Assembly (NCBI GenBank): GCA_965248075.1
Contig: CBDFIL010000001.1
Location: 682,001-746,000, forward strand
DNA length: 64,000 nt
DNA from: VXNE01 sp965248075
GTDB lineage: Bacteria > Pseudomonadota > Gammaproteobacteria > Pseudomonadales > Azotimanducaceae
Reading direction: 5' to 3'
Shown: one piece after another, positions 51,681-60,088 of the stretch
How the letters are laid out: each line of letters begins with the position of its first letter
Numbering within the stretch: position 1 is the stretch's first letter
The notes under the pieces: model-generated
What the model was told of the DNA's origin: nothing
Database searches by the model: none
The model's input: the letters and a program-made list of their open reading frames with translations, nothing else
Translations under genes and position numbers: made by a program

Positions 51681-52249
51681 GAGACCGGAATGTCCATGGC
51701 CCCGGTTCGACGAACACCGGCCCCTCGGCGTGCGTCACGTTCGGATTCCGGAAGCCCGGGCGCAGGCCCGACGAGCAGCGACACCCGACCGCCGGTAGTC
51801 TCTTCCTATCGCAACGGGGTGCCAGGGGGAAGTTCGCGCAGGCCCGTGTCGCGCCGGCCCGACGCCCGCTTCAGGGGCCAAGCTTCCAGGGGGATCACGC
51901 AAACGCCGTCCTCGCGCCGGTGGCCGTAGCCGGAACCCGTGAAGAAACCCGGTATTTGCAGCGCTTTCAAGCGGCCATATGCAACCGTTTCAACCCGGCA
52001 TTCAAAACACGTGTGCGACGTCCTGTAGCGCCCCATAGCCGGCCCGGCCACGCCGTCCTTGCATGGAAGCTGCACCGGCGGTCACTTCGTTCCCTTGGCG
52101 CGTCTTCCATAAAAGTTTCCCCCCCGGCGCGCCGGGGCACTGACGTGCAGGAAACAAGGGCGGCGGCCGCCGCCTCGGCACCTTGAATTATGTTAAATGG
52201 AGTTCGGCCAACCCATTGAATTAAAAGGAGTTCACTTTTTGTTCCATGC
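51681..52249. other. gene-poor stretch with an AT-rich patch
   Basis: No supported gene was found. A minus-strand frame at 51806-52075 (89 residues) matches nothing I recognise and is probably decayed sequence. The segment 52180-52245 (ATTATGTTAAATGG, GAATTAAAAGG, CACTTTTTG) is strikingly AT-rich for this genome and precedes a hairpin repeat. Confidence 0.4.
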
Positions 52250-52326
52250 GAGGGGCGACGCTTGTCGTCGCCCGTATCGATCTAATGCACAAATCCGGCA
52301 CGGGCCGCCACAAGGGCGGCCCCTAC
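52250..52326. repeat. double-hairpin repeat supplying a stop codon to the PHP gene
   Basis: GAGGGGCGACGCTTGTCGTCGCCC on the left and GGGCCGCC-ACAA-GGGCGGCCCC plus TAC on the right. The CTA at 52323-52325 is the TAG stop of the minus-strand PHP-domain gene. Confidence 0.78.
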
Positions 52327-53975
52327 TCGAACCGCAGGCTCTCCACGAGCTTCGAGATGTGCTCCATGCTCTGTCTTGGGTGCGCCGTGATGGAGACCAG
52401 CCGGCCGCCCCTGTACGCGGACACGATCTGCGTCTCGAGGCCCACGGCCGCCTGGAGATAGAGCCAGGTGACTTCGGAACGGTAGGCCGGCGAGCCGTCC
52501 GAAAGCGTGATCTCCTCGTTGCGGGTGACCGCGAAGTCCGAACCGGTGCCGGCAGCGGTGGTGAGCTGGACGAAGTACTCCGCGGCCTTCTCGATCGGCA
52601 GCAGGATGCCGGCCGGGAAGTCCGTGATGGACGCCTGGAACGTGACGCCGTCCGGCGTCGATGCGGCGAAGATCTGGTTCGGGCCGTCCGGTGCGACCTC
52701 CCGCGTGCCGGCGGGAAACTCGATCGTGAACGCCGGCGACCCCTCGTGCCGGTAGGACATCGGACCCTGCGGCGCCTCGACCGGTCCCCGCAGCACGACC
52801 CGCGGATGCGTGTTCGGTGACGTCAGGGCGTTCAGTACCTCGAACTCCAGGACCACCTCGTCGACCGACTCGGCCGGCTTCAGGACCAGTTCCGTCCGGC
52901 CCAGCGGTGCGACGTTCACGAGGTCGGCGGCGCCGTGGAACGACTGCGCCCCGGTCGAGAGATGGCGCAGGCGCAGGACCGCACTCGAGGCGTTCTCAAG
53001 CGTCACGCGCACGATCTCCGCACCGGTGTCGCGGACGACTTCGCCGAGCGTCAGCACCGCATCGAGCAGTTCGCCGATGTGTTCCGGACGGCCTATGAGC
53101 AGTTCCTCGAACCAGATCACCGTCCGCCGTGCGAACAGGGCTTCCCTGAGCCCCTCCGCCGACCGCTCGTCCGCGAGCGCCAGCGTCACCGGCCGGTGTC
53201 CGCCCCGGCGCAGGTCGTAGGTCCAGTCGATGAGGTTGTGAATGTCCGATGTCCCGATGAATGCCAGGCCGTGCTCGAGCGCGATACGGTGCGCCTCCTC
53301 GTTGTAGCGGACACCGTTCACGATCTCGATGCCGTGCAGTTGACCCCGGTCGATCAGCGTTTCGTGCAGTTCCGTGAGTTCCGTGCGGTAATCCGGCGTG
53401 CGCGGCGAACCCCAGGGGTGGTTCCAGAACACGAAGCCGCCCTGGGCGTTCGCCGCCGCGACGGCGTCCTCCGCCGGCCACTCGCCCCGAAAGCGCGCCA
53501 GGTCCGCTCCGGACCGGTCGCCGACGGGCCATAGCGCGTTGGCGTCCTCGACGAACACGGCGTTCATGTGCCCCGCCGGCGGATTCCGGGTGATCTCCGA
53601 CCCCGCGATGACCAGCAGGTCCTCGCCGGCGGCGGCCATCCGGGCCTCGGCCACCGCGGCGTTACGGTCGGGGTTCGGCACGAACGGGCGATGGGGCTGG
53701 TACTCGAGGTGGTCGGTGATCGCGACCGCGTCGAGGCCGTCGCGGAGCGCTTCGGCCACGCGGACGTTCGGCCACACGTGCCCGTCGGAGAAGACGGTGT
53801 GGGTGTGCAGGTCAGCCACCACGGTGACATGGCGTGCCGTGTCCGGGAACACGATGACCTGCTCGTCGTACTCGACGTTCCAGTAGGCCCGGCCGTGACC
53901 GAAGACCGCGGGCGCCGAGACCGCGACCGCCAGGGCGACGACGGCGAGACGCGCCGTTAGCGTGTGTTGGGACAT
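52323..53975 (-). CDS. exported PHP-domain metal-dependent hydrolase-like protein
   Basis: The 550-residue product has a signal peptide (LAVVALAVAVSAPAVFGHG), then VVADLHTHTVFSDG with the His-x-His metal motif, ITDHLEYQPHRP, and further His/Asp blocks (FVFWNHPWGSP, GTSDIHNLIDW), typical of PHP phosphoesterases. The C-terminal 200 residues are beta-rich and may bind a substrate or surface. ATG 53975 follows AGGAGAAAGG. The protein stops inside a hairpin repeat, so the original C-terminus may have been slightly altered. Confidence 0.83.
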   Translation of the reverse strand: MSQHTLTARLAVVALAVAVSAPAVFGHGRAYWNVEYDEQVIVFPDTARHVTVVADLHTHTVFSDGHVWPNVRVAEALRDGLDAVAITDHLEYQPHRPFVPNPDRNAAVAEARMAAAGEDLLVIAGSEITRNPPAGHMNAVFVEDANALWPVGDRSGADLARFRGEWPAEDAVAAANAQGGFVFWNHPWGSPRTPDYRTELTELHETLIDRGQLHGIEIVNGVRYNEEAHRIALEHGLAFIGTSDIHNLIDWTYDLRRGGHRPVTLALADERSAEGLREALFARRTVIWFEELLIGRPEHIGELLDAVLTLGEVVRDTGAEIVRVTLENASSAVLRLRHLSTGAQSFHGAADLVNVAPLGRTELVLKPAESVDEVVLEFEVLNALTSPNTHPRVVLRGPVEAPQGPMSYRHEGSPAFTIEFPAGTREVAPDGPNQIFAASTPDGVTFQASITDFPAGILLPIEKAAEYFVQLTTAAGTGSDFAVTRNEEITLSDGSPAYRSEVTWLYLQAAVGLETQIVSAYRGGRLVSITAHPRQSMEHISKLVESLRFE

Positions 53976-54032
53976 TCCTTTCTCCTCAATCGTTGGTCCG
54001 CGCCCCATCCGCGCGACCGCTCCCGCCCACGC

Positions 54033-54470
54033 TCAAGCTGCCGCATGGAACGGATTCCGGATGACCAGCGCGTCCATGACGATCTGGTCCGCCTGCATGT
54101 CTTCGCTCAGGACCACGGGGCACTCCGCCAGAAGAGCCGCAGCGAGGATCGTCGAGTCGTAAATCGCGTAGCCGTACCGGTCACAGAGCGCGAGCGCCAG
54201 ATCGTGGGTCTCGACCGTCACGGGCACAACGCGGCAGAAACGCCGAATCGTCAACAGCAATTCCCGGACCTCCAGCAGGGCGAGGCGCGCCTTGCGCATG
54301 GCAACCGACGCGAACTCATTGAGCACCTGTACGCTGACCACCCCTCCCGCGCCCAGCACGCGCTCCGCAACCTGGACCTTCGCCAGGTCGTCCGACAGCA
54401 GGTACACGAGGACGTTGGTGTCGAGGAACGGCGCCGCGCCCGCTTCGCGCTGCGGCTCACTCTCGCTCAT
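54033..54470 (-). CDS. vapC: VapC-type PIN toxin
   Basis: The 145-residue PIN protein has FLDTNVLVYLLSDD (first Asp), VLNEFASVAMRK (Glu), and YDSTILAAAL and VLSEDMQ (C-terminal acidic residues), the complete set for a Mg-dependent ribonuclease. It overlaps the AbrB-type antitoxin gene by 14 bases in antitoxin-first order. Confidence 0.9.
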   Translation of the reverse strand: MSESEPQREAGAAPFLDTNVLVYLLSDDLAKVQVAERVLGAGGVVSVQVLNEFASVAMRKARLALLEVRELLLTIRRFCRVVPVTVETHDLALALCDRYGYAIYDSTILAAALLAECPVVLSEDMQADQIVMDALVIRNPFHAAA

Positions 54471-54690
54471 GCACGTCCTCGCGCACGAACCGGAAGTCCG
54501 CCGGCAAGCGTCCGCGATAGCCGCGAATACGGGTCAGCACTTCTTCCGCCGTGGGCAGTTTCGCCACCTCGAAGGCCGGACCGTCAGCCGCCCGTATCTC
54601 GATCTCGTCCCCTTCGCGCAGACGCATCGCCTCGACGACCGCCGCCGGAATCCGCACCGCCAGACTGTTGCCCCACCGCGATACCTGCAC
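54457..54690 (-). CDS. vapB: AbrB/MazE-type (VapB) antitoxin
   Basis: The 77-residue antitoxin starts VQVSRWGNSLAVRIPAAVVEAMRLREGDEIEI, the swapped-hairpin AbrB DNA-binding fold, followed by a toxin-binding tail (LPADFRFVREDVHERE). GTG 54690 was chosen because family members begin at this point; an ATG at 54723 would add 11 residues. It probably represses its own operon with VapC. Confidence 0.87.
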   Translation of the reverse strand: MQVSRWGNSLAVRIPAAVVEAMRLREGDEIEIRAADGPAFEVAKLPTAEEVLTRIRGYRGRLPADFRFVREDVHERE

Positions 54691-54837
54691 CTCACCATCT
54701 CGATGGATACACTTGCAACACAATGTATATCAAGGGGCGGGCGGCGACAACGTCCACGGCACCGGACGGTGCGGTTGCGTCGGTCCGTCCGTCCGTCGCC
54801 GCAGGCCATCGCGGCGACCGTCTCCCGAAACGGCGGC

Positions 54838-55284
54838 TCAGCCGTACACGGCCACACCTTCTCCCAACGCCTCGAGCCCGGAAAAGTCACGGTCACGGGT
54901 GACCAGGGCCACGCTCGAAGTCTCGAGCGCCGTCGCCATCTGGATCGCGTCCGGCAGCCGCAGCCGCGAGCGCGAACGTATGCGCGCGGCGCGTTCCGCG
55001 ATCGCCGCCGTCACCTCGACGACCCGCCAGACGGGCGGTTTGGTCAGCGCGTCCCGGTACCTTCGGGCCAGCGCTTCGTTTCCAATGCGCATCGGACCCG
55101 TCAACACTTCCGCCAGCGTGATCGTCGAGATCGTCAGCTCGTAGTACGAAGCCTGCGCACGCTCGAAGAACGCCGCGTAGCGAGGCGCGAGTTCAGGATG
55201 GTCCTCCAGCATGTAGACGATCGGCGCCGTGTCCACCGTTACCCGGCCGCGACCCGGGAGCTGGTCGATGTCCCTCAGGGCCAT
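54838..55284 (-). CDS. vapC: PIN-domain toxin (VapC-like)
   Basis: A second, unrelated PIN toxin of 148 residues: VTVDTAPIVYMLEDH (Asp), STITLAEVLTGPM (Glu), LRLPDAIQMATALE and VTRDRDFSGLE (C-terminal acidic residues). It overlaps the upstream antitoxin gene by 10 bases. Catalytic residues appear complete. Confidence 0.88.
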   Translation of the reverse strand: MALRDIDQLPGRGRVTVDTAPIVYMLEDHPELAPRYAAFFERAQASYYELTISTITLAEVLTGPMRIGNEALARRYRDALTKPPVWRVVEVTAAIAERAARIRSRSRLRLPDAIQMATALETSSVALVTRDRDFSGLEALGEGVAVYG

Positions 55285-55523
55285 TCGTCCCGCATTTCGC
55301 GCACGAAGTCTGCGGCATCTCCGAAGCAGCCCTCCGCGGAGCCGCGCAAATCGGACAGTTCCGGTGCCCGCCCGAACGCGTCGGGGACGGGGACGACCGC
55401 CGCATAGGGTACGCCCCGCCTTGTGACGATCGTGACGACGCCGTCGCGATTGGCCGCTCCAAGAATCTCCGCCAGCCGCGTTCTGGCCTCCTCCACGCCT
55501 GCCGTCCGCACTATACCCGCCAC
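55275..55523 (-). CDS. Phd-like antitoxin
   Basis: The 82-residue protein (VAGIVRTAGVEEARTRLAEIL, DGVVTIVTRRGVPYAAVVPV) has the Phd/YefM fold, and its tail ends FVREMRDEWP. The GTG at 55523 follows AGGAGAA; longer starts read through the operator palindrome. It is translationally coupled to the PIN toxin. Confidence 0.8.
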   Translation of the reverse strand: MAGIVRTAGVEEARTRLAEILGAANRDGVVTIVTRRGVPYAAVVPVPDAFGRAPELSDLRGSAEGCFGDAADFVREMRDEWP

Positions 55524-55533
55524 GTCAGATTCT

Positions 55534-55552
55534 CCTGTACGGTCCGTACAGG
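55534..55552. promoter_or_regulatory. operator palindrome of the Phd/PIN locus
   Basis: CCTGTACGG and CCGTACAGG flank a single T, forming a perfect 19-nt palindrome about 10 bases before the antitoxin start and touching its Shine-Dalgarno. It suits autoregulation by the antitoxin-toxin complex. Confidence 0.65.
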
Positions 55553-55700
55553 TTACAGACCCGACCCCGCTGGCGCAACGCGTCAGCGTCGCCCCACACC
55601 CGATTCGCCAGACCGGGTTGACGGGGCGCACCGGGACCGTAACGATACCGCCCCGCGTCATGGACGGCGCTCCCCTCGTCACCCATCAGCCGGAGCCCGC

Positions 55701-56519
55701 ATGCCCGCCGATCCCCGCCTCGAAACCAACCGCCAGAACTGGAACGAGCGCACGCCCGTACACGCGGCGTCCGACTTCTACGACATCGAGGGCTTCCGGA
55801 ACGGGCGCATCACCCTCAGCGAACTCGAACGCAGCGGCGTGGGCGACGTGCGCGGCAGGTCACTCCTGCACCTGCAATGCCACTTCGGGATGGATACCCT
55901 GTCCTGGGCAAGGCTCGGCGCGGATGCCACCGGCGTCGACATCTCCGACGAGGCCATCTCGCTCGCAAGCGAGCTGAACGACGAACTCGGCCTGGGCGCG
56001 CGCTTCATCCGCTCCGACGTGCTGGAGCTCCCCGACGCGCTCGACGAGATCTTCGACGTCGTCTACACGGCCATGGGCGTGCTGGCGTGGCTGCCCGATC
56101 TCGCGAAATGGGCCAACGTCGTCGCCCACCACCTGAAGCCGGGCGGACTCTTCTACATGCTGGACATCCACCCGGTGTCACAGGTCTTCGACGAGACGAC
56201 GCCCGTGCGAGCGCCCGAGGACCTCCGCATACGGTACGGGTACTTCCCCGATTCCGCGGGGAGAATGTTCCCGGGCAACGAGCCCTCGTACGCCGGGGAG
56301 GGCCTGATCGCGAGCCCCACCTGGGAGTGGCAGCACAGCCTCGCGGAGATCCTGGGCGCGCTGCTCGACGCCGGTCTGCGTCTGACCTCCTTCGACGAAC
56401 ACGCCGTAACCATGTTCGAGCAGTTCCGCGGGATGGTGCGCGGGGACGACGGGCTCTGGCGGCTGCCGGGCAAGCACGACTCGTTACCACTGATCTTCAC
56501 GCTGACGGCGACCGTGTAG
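55701..56519 (+). CDS. class I SAM-dependent methyltransferase
   Basis: The 272-residue protein has the SAM-binding motif LLHLQCHFGMDTLSWARLGA, the motif II acidic residue in ATGVDISDEAI, motif III-like FDVVYTAMGVLAWLPD and HHLKPGGLFYMLDIH. The substrate is not evident. It is divergent from the Phd/PIN locus. The TAG stop at 56517-56519 is the first TAG of a hairpin repeat that carries the intron and RIT insertions. Confidence 0.87.
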   Translation: MPADPRLETNRQNWNERTPVHAASDFYDIEGFRNGRITLSELERSGVGDVRGRSLLHLQCHFGMDTLSWARLGADATGVDISDEAISLASELNDELGLGARFIRSDVLELPDALDEIFDVVYTAMGVLAWLPDLAKWANVVAHHLKPGGLFYMLDIHPVSQVFDETTPVRAPEDLRIRYGYFPDSAGRMFPGNEPSYAGEGLIASPTWEWQHSLAEILGALLDAGLRLTSFDEHAVTMFEQFRGMVRGDDGLWRLPGKHDSLPLIFTLTATV

Positions 56520-56635
56520 GGGCGACGCTTGTCGTCGCCCGGGTCGGGGCCGTGCACAATCGACGCGGGACGGGCCGGGTGGCCGAGGGTGGTTGCCCAC
56601 CCCCGGCTCCCGCAGATCCGGACGTGCCCAATTCG

Positions 56636-56667
56636 GGCATCTTATGTTGTTAGCAACATAAGATGCC
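56636..56667. repeat. 14-bp-stem palindrome at the left RIT end
   Basis: GGCATCTTATGTTG and CAACATAAGATGCC flank TTAG, a perfect 32-nt hairpin present only at the left end. It repeats the recombinase-motif core TTATGTTG in inverted order and may be a recombination core or a trace of an earlier event. Confidence 0.7.
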
Positions 56668-56753
56668 TTATGTTGCGAACTTGATTATGTTGCGAAGTGG
56701 CCTGGAGCGACGGATGCAGGCGGCGGTCGGCGGCGAGTTCGCAACATAATCCG
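56662..56753 (+). repeat. left 92-bp inverted repeat of RIT
   Basis: It is identical to the reverse complement of 59997-60088. It contains TTATGTTGCGAAC, TTATGTTGCGAAG and, inverted, GTTCGCAACATAA, which look like binding half-sites for the recombinases. Confidence 0.95.
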
Positions 56754-56759
56754 TCGAGC

Positions 56760-57776
56760 CTACAAGGACGCGAGGAAGGCCATGAGGTCGCCGTCGGCGT
56801 GCCAGTCCGGCACGACCTCGGACATGGAGTGCGTTGCGTCGTCGGCGCACGCTTGCAGCGCCTTGGCCTTCATCTCGAGATCCACCTCGGCGTAGCGGTT
56901 GGTCGTCTCAAGCGACGCGTGGCCCAGCCAGGCGCGGATCGTGTTGATGTCGACACCGGCGCGCAGGAGATGGACGGCCGCGGTATGGCGCAGTGTGTGC
57001 GGGCCGACGCGCTTCCCGCGCAGGGAGGGCACGGACTCGGCGGCCTTCCGTGCGGTTCGCACGACCAGCCCGTGGATGCCGAAGCGGGTGGTCGGAGCGC
57101 CGTGGACATTGAGGAAGACCGGCCCCTCCGGCGGGCCGTCGAGGCGCGGTCCGAGCAGTTCTCGCAGCACGGTTGCGGTGCGGAGCCAGAGCGGGCAGGT
57201 GCGGACCTTTCGTCCCTTGCCGTCGAGGCGCACGGAGCGGATGTCGGAGGCCAGATCAGCCACGGCCACCCGGGCGGCTTCGGAGGCGCGCGCTCCGGTG
57301 TTGTAGAGGAACAGCAGTAGCGCGTGGTCGCGCCGGCCCTGCGCCCGGGCCCGGTCGGGAACGGCAAGCATGGCGTCGATCTCGTGCTTGTCGAGGTACG
57401 CCATGGCCGGCACGGCCGTGCGGCGCGGCGGGACATCCAGGACGGCGGCGGCATGGTCGACGAGCTCCGGCGCCTGCCGGGCGATGGAGCGGAACAGGGA
57501 GTGCAGCGCGGCGAGCCGCAGGTTGCGCGTGGATGTCGCGTTGCCGCGCTCGTGCTCGAGGTGGGCGAGGAAGCCGCGGACGACGGCCGCGTCGACCTGC
57601 TCGACGGTGACCCGGGCCGGGTCGGTGGCCCGCTGTGCGGCGAGGTAGCCGAACAGCAGGCGGATGGTGTCGCGGTAGCTCTTGCGGGTGTTGGGGCTGA
57701 GGTTGCGGTCCGCGGCCATCTCCTCGACGAGGAACCGGCGCACGAAGTGTCCCAGCGGATGTCGGTGTTCATGCAT
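56760..57776 (-). CDS. ritC: RIT tyrosine recombinase C
   Basis: The 338-residue tyrosine recombinase has an N-terminal SAM-like core-binding domain and a catalytic domain with Arg in NTGARASEAARV, HTLRHTAAVHLL (His-x-x-Arg), a later GHASLE His and the nucleophile Tyr in TTNRYAE. It is the third gene of the trio, overlaps ritB by 8 bases, and ends 6 bases inside the left inverted repeat boundary. Confidence 0.92.
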   Translation of the reverse strand: MHEHRHPLGHFVRRFLVEEMAADRNLSPNTRKSYRDTIRLLFGYLAAQRATDPARVTVEQVDAAVVRGFLAHLEHERGNATSTRNLRLAALHSLFRSIARQAPELVDHAAAVLDVPPRRTAVPAMAYLDKHEIDAMLAVPDRARAQGRRDHALLLFLYNTGARASEAARVAVADLASDIRSVRLDGKGRKVRTCPLWLRTATVLRELLGPRLDGPPEGPVFLNVHGAPTTRFGIHGLVVRTARKAAESVPSLRGKRVGPHTLRHTAAVHLLRAGVDINTIRAWLGHASLETTNRYAEVDLEMKAKALQACADDATHSMSEVVPDWHADGDLMAFLASL

Positions 57777-58719
57777 CGTGGTTCTCCTGGCTGTCGACGC
57801 CGGCGTAGCGCGCGAAGCGCTTGGACGCCTCGTCGAGGAGTTCCGCGGTCATGGGGAGGTACGCCTGGGTGCCGGCGAGGCGGACGTGGCCGAGGTAGGT
57901 CGCCAGTAGCGGCAGACTGGCCTGGACGTCGGCGCCTTCGCGGTACCAGGAGACGAGCCGGTGTACGGCGAAGGTGTGGCGCAGGTCGTGGAGACGCGGA
58001 CCGCGCCGGCCGGGCGGGCCCTGCAGTCCCGCGTGGACGCGCACCCGGGCGAACGCGCGTTCGAGCTGACCGCGCGAGACGGGCGTACCGGCGGGCGATG
58101 CGAAGAAGGCGGAGCCGGATGCCGCGGGCATCGGCAGATGCCTACGCTGGTCGGCGTACGCGGCCAGCGCGTCGGCGAGGGCGACGCCGACGGGCACCAG
58201 GCGCGACTTGAAGAACTTGGTGTTGTTGACGGCCAGTACGCGATCGCGCAGGTCCACGTCGCAGCAGCGCAGGCGCAGGGCTTCGCCGGAACGGAGTCCC
58301 GCCCCGTAGAGGAGCAGCAGCAGGGTGCGGAAGGTCGCCTCGCGCAACGGGAAGCGGTCGTGCTTCAGAACCGCCGTCGCGTCGAGCAGCCGCTGCAGTT
58401 CGTCGCGGGTGTAGATGTGGGGCCGGAAGGAACGCGGCACGCGGGGTCGGTGCGCGGGGAGCGGGCAGGCCGCGAGGTACCCGCGGCCGACGAGCCAGAC
58501 GAAGAACCCGCGCAGGGTCTCGTCCTTGCGCTGCCACCAGCGCGTCGGCGCGCCCTTGCCGCGGCAGAACGCGCGCGTCGTCTCCGGGTCGATGTCGCGC
58601 ACGGGGACGTTGCCGAGAACGCGGGCGAAGGCGCGCAGGATCCGCGCGTCCGTGGAGAAGACCGCGCCCAGGGACTGCTTCAGAGCGATATACGCATCGA
58701 CGGCCTCAGACAGCATCAT
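57769..58719 (-). CDS. ritB: RIT tyrosine recombinase B
   Basis: The 316-residue tyrosine recombinase shows Arg in GAGLRSGEALRL, LHDLRHTFAVHRL (His-x-x-Arg), LATYLGHVRLAG and the Tyr in TQAYLPMT. It overlaps ritA by 4 bases and ritC by 8, so the three are translated as a unit. Confidence 0.92.
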   Translation of the reverse strand: MMLSEAVDAYIALKQSLGAVFSTDARILRAFARVLGNVPVRDIDPETTRAFCRGKGAPTRWWQRKDETLRGFFVWLVGRGYLAACPLPAHRPRVPRSFRPHIYTRDELQRLLDATAVLKHDRFPLREATFRTLLLLLYGAGLRSGEALRLRCCDVDLRDRVLAVNNTKFFKSRLVPVGVALADALAAYADQRRHLPMPAASGSAFFASPAGTPVSRGQLERAFARVRVHAGLQGPPGRRGPRLHDLRHTFAVHRLVSWYREGADVQASLPLLATYLGHVRLAGTQAYLPMTAELLDEASKRFARYAGVDSQENHDA

Positions 58720-59954
58720 GACAGGCCTCCGAGATCGTCGAAGGCGACCTGGCGCAACGCGGCCAGGTGCACCTTGGCGTAGACGCCGGTGGCATCGGGG
58801 TCGCGGTGCCCGAGGTGGTCACCGACCTCCTTGAAGCTCGATCCGGATTCCAGCAGGTGCCGTGCGCAGGCGTGGCGTAGACCGTGCGGCCCGCGCCCCT
58901 TCGCCGGCCGCTCGTCGGCAGGGAAGCAGCGCGCGACTGCGGAGTACAGTCCGCTCGGCGACAGCGGCGCGAACGGCGGACGCAGCGCCAGGAACACGAT
59001 CCGGCTGGGCGACGGCGGCCGTGCCTGGCGCAGGTAGCGCGCGAGCGCGTTGCCGACCCGAGGCTCGAGCGGCGCTTGCGCGCGGCGGCCACTCTTGGAG
59101 CGGACGAACCGGATCCGGTCGCGCCGCCAGTCGATGTCGTCGAGGCGCAGCCGGCGCGCTTCGCCGGAACGCACGGCGTAGACCGACAGCAGCAGGATGA
59201 TCGCGTGGTCCCGGATCGATGCCGGGGCGTCGCCGGCGGTCGCCGCGAGCATGCGCCCGACAGTCGGCCATGCCGGGCCCGTCGGCAGCGCCTCGTGGCG
59301 GTAGATGCGTGGCGAGAGGACGGTCTGGGCGAGACCGGGCCGCGCGTGTCCCCGCGCCTCGCAGTGGCGCAGCCATGCGCGCAGGAAGCCGGCGGAGGTG
59401 CTCAGCGAACGGCGGCTCCAGCGCAACGCCATGTGCCGCTGGAAGGCATCGACGTCAACGGCCCGGACCGCCTCCAGGGCCAGGCCCCGCGCCTCGATGT
59501 GGGCGAGGAACGTCGCGATCTGCCACCTCGCCGACCGGCAGGTGGCGTCGGACAGCCAGCTCCGATCGCGCTGCTCGGCGATGAACCCGCGCACCATGGC
59601 TTCATAGCGGAGCGGCAGGCGCGGGCGTGGCGGCCGCAGACGGCCGAGGCGCTGCAGCAGGTCGGTCGCCGTGGCGCGGAAGTGTCCCTCGGCGTTGCGG
59701 CTCGACGCCGCCCGGCAGCGGGCCGCATATCGCGATGCCATCTCGCGGACCTCGCCGTCGTCGAAGCAATGGCCGGCCGGCCATCTCTCCAGCTCGACGG
59801 CCACGCGAAGGCAGCTTCGGGCCTGCTTGACGAGCGTTGCCGGCGCTACGCCGCGCGCGCCCAGATCGGTCAGGTAGGCGGCGCGTTCCTCGGCCAGAGG
59901 GCCTTCGAGGTGGCGGCGGAGAACGCGCGGATAGGTGAACAGCGTCTCGAACAT
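58716..59954 (-). CDS. ritA: RIT tyrosine recombinase A
   Basis: The 412-residue recombinase has a longer N-terminal region and the catalytic residues in AVRSGEARRLRLDD (Arg), GPHGLRHACARHLL (His-x-x-Arg), HLGHRDPD and GVYAKV (Tyr). ATG 59954 follows GGAGG; an ATG at 59981 would add 9 residues. It is the first gene of the trio, starting 42 bases inside the right inverted repeat. Confidence 0.92.
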   Translation of the reverse strand: MFETLFTYPRVLRRHLEGPLAEERAAYLTDLGARGVAPATLVKQARSCLRVAVELERWPAGHCFDDGEVREMASRYAARCRAASSRNAEGHFRATATDLLQRLGRLRPPRPRLPLRYEAMVRGFIAEQRDRSWLSDATCRSARWQIATFLAHIEARGLALEAVRAVDVDAFQRHMALRWSRRSLSTSAGFLRAWLRHCEARGHARPGLAQTVLSPRIYRHEALPTGPAWPTVGRMLAATAGDAPASIRDHAIILLLSVYAVRSGEARRLRLDDIDWRRDRIRFVRSKSGRRAQAPLEPRVGNALARYLRQARPPSPSRIVFLALRPPFAPLSPSGLYSAVARCFPADERPAKGRGPHGLRHACARHLLESGSSFKEVGDHLGHRDPDATGVYAKVHLAALRQVAFDDLGGLS

Positions 59955-59996
59955 GGCAGTGTGCCTCCATGGGAAAGGCACGCCACCATGTCATGT

Positions 59997-60088
59997 CGGA
60001 TTATGTTGCGAACTCGCCGCCGACCGCCGCCTGCATCCGTCGCTCCAGGCCACTTCGCAACATAATCAAGTTCGCAACATAAGGCATC
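59997..60088 (-). repeat. right 92-bp inverted repeat of RIT
   Basis: It is an exact reverse complement of 56662-56753, placed just upstream of ritA and probably containing its promoter. The perfect identity suggests a recent or maintained element. Confidence 0.95.

Larger units (their letters stand above)
56641..60087 (-). mobile_element. RIT (recombinase-in-trio) element
   Basis: Three adjacent overlapping tyrosine recombinase genes lie between perfect 92-bp inverted repeats. Comparison with the uninterrupted copy at 49156/49157 gives the insertion point GGGCAT/CCGGCTC and an element of 3,447 bp flanked by GGCAT on both sides (56636-56640, 60083-60087). Gene order, overlaps and size match described RIT elements. 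All three active sites look intact. Confidence 0.88.

Noticed and set aside
51806..52075. 89-residue minus-strand frame
   Set aside because: I recognise no family, ribosome site or partner; it is probably decayed DNA near the receptor relic.
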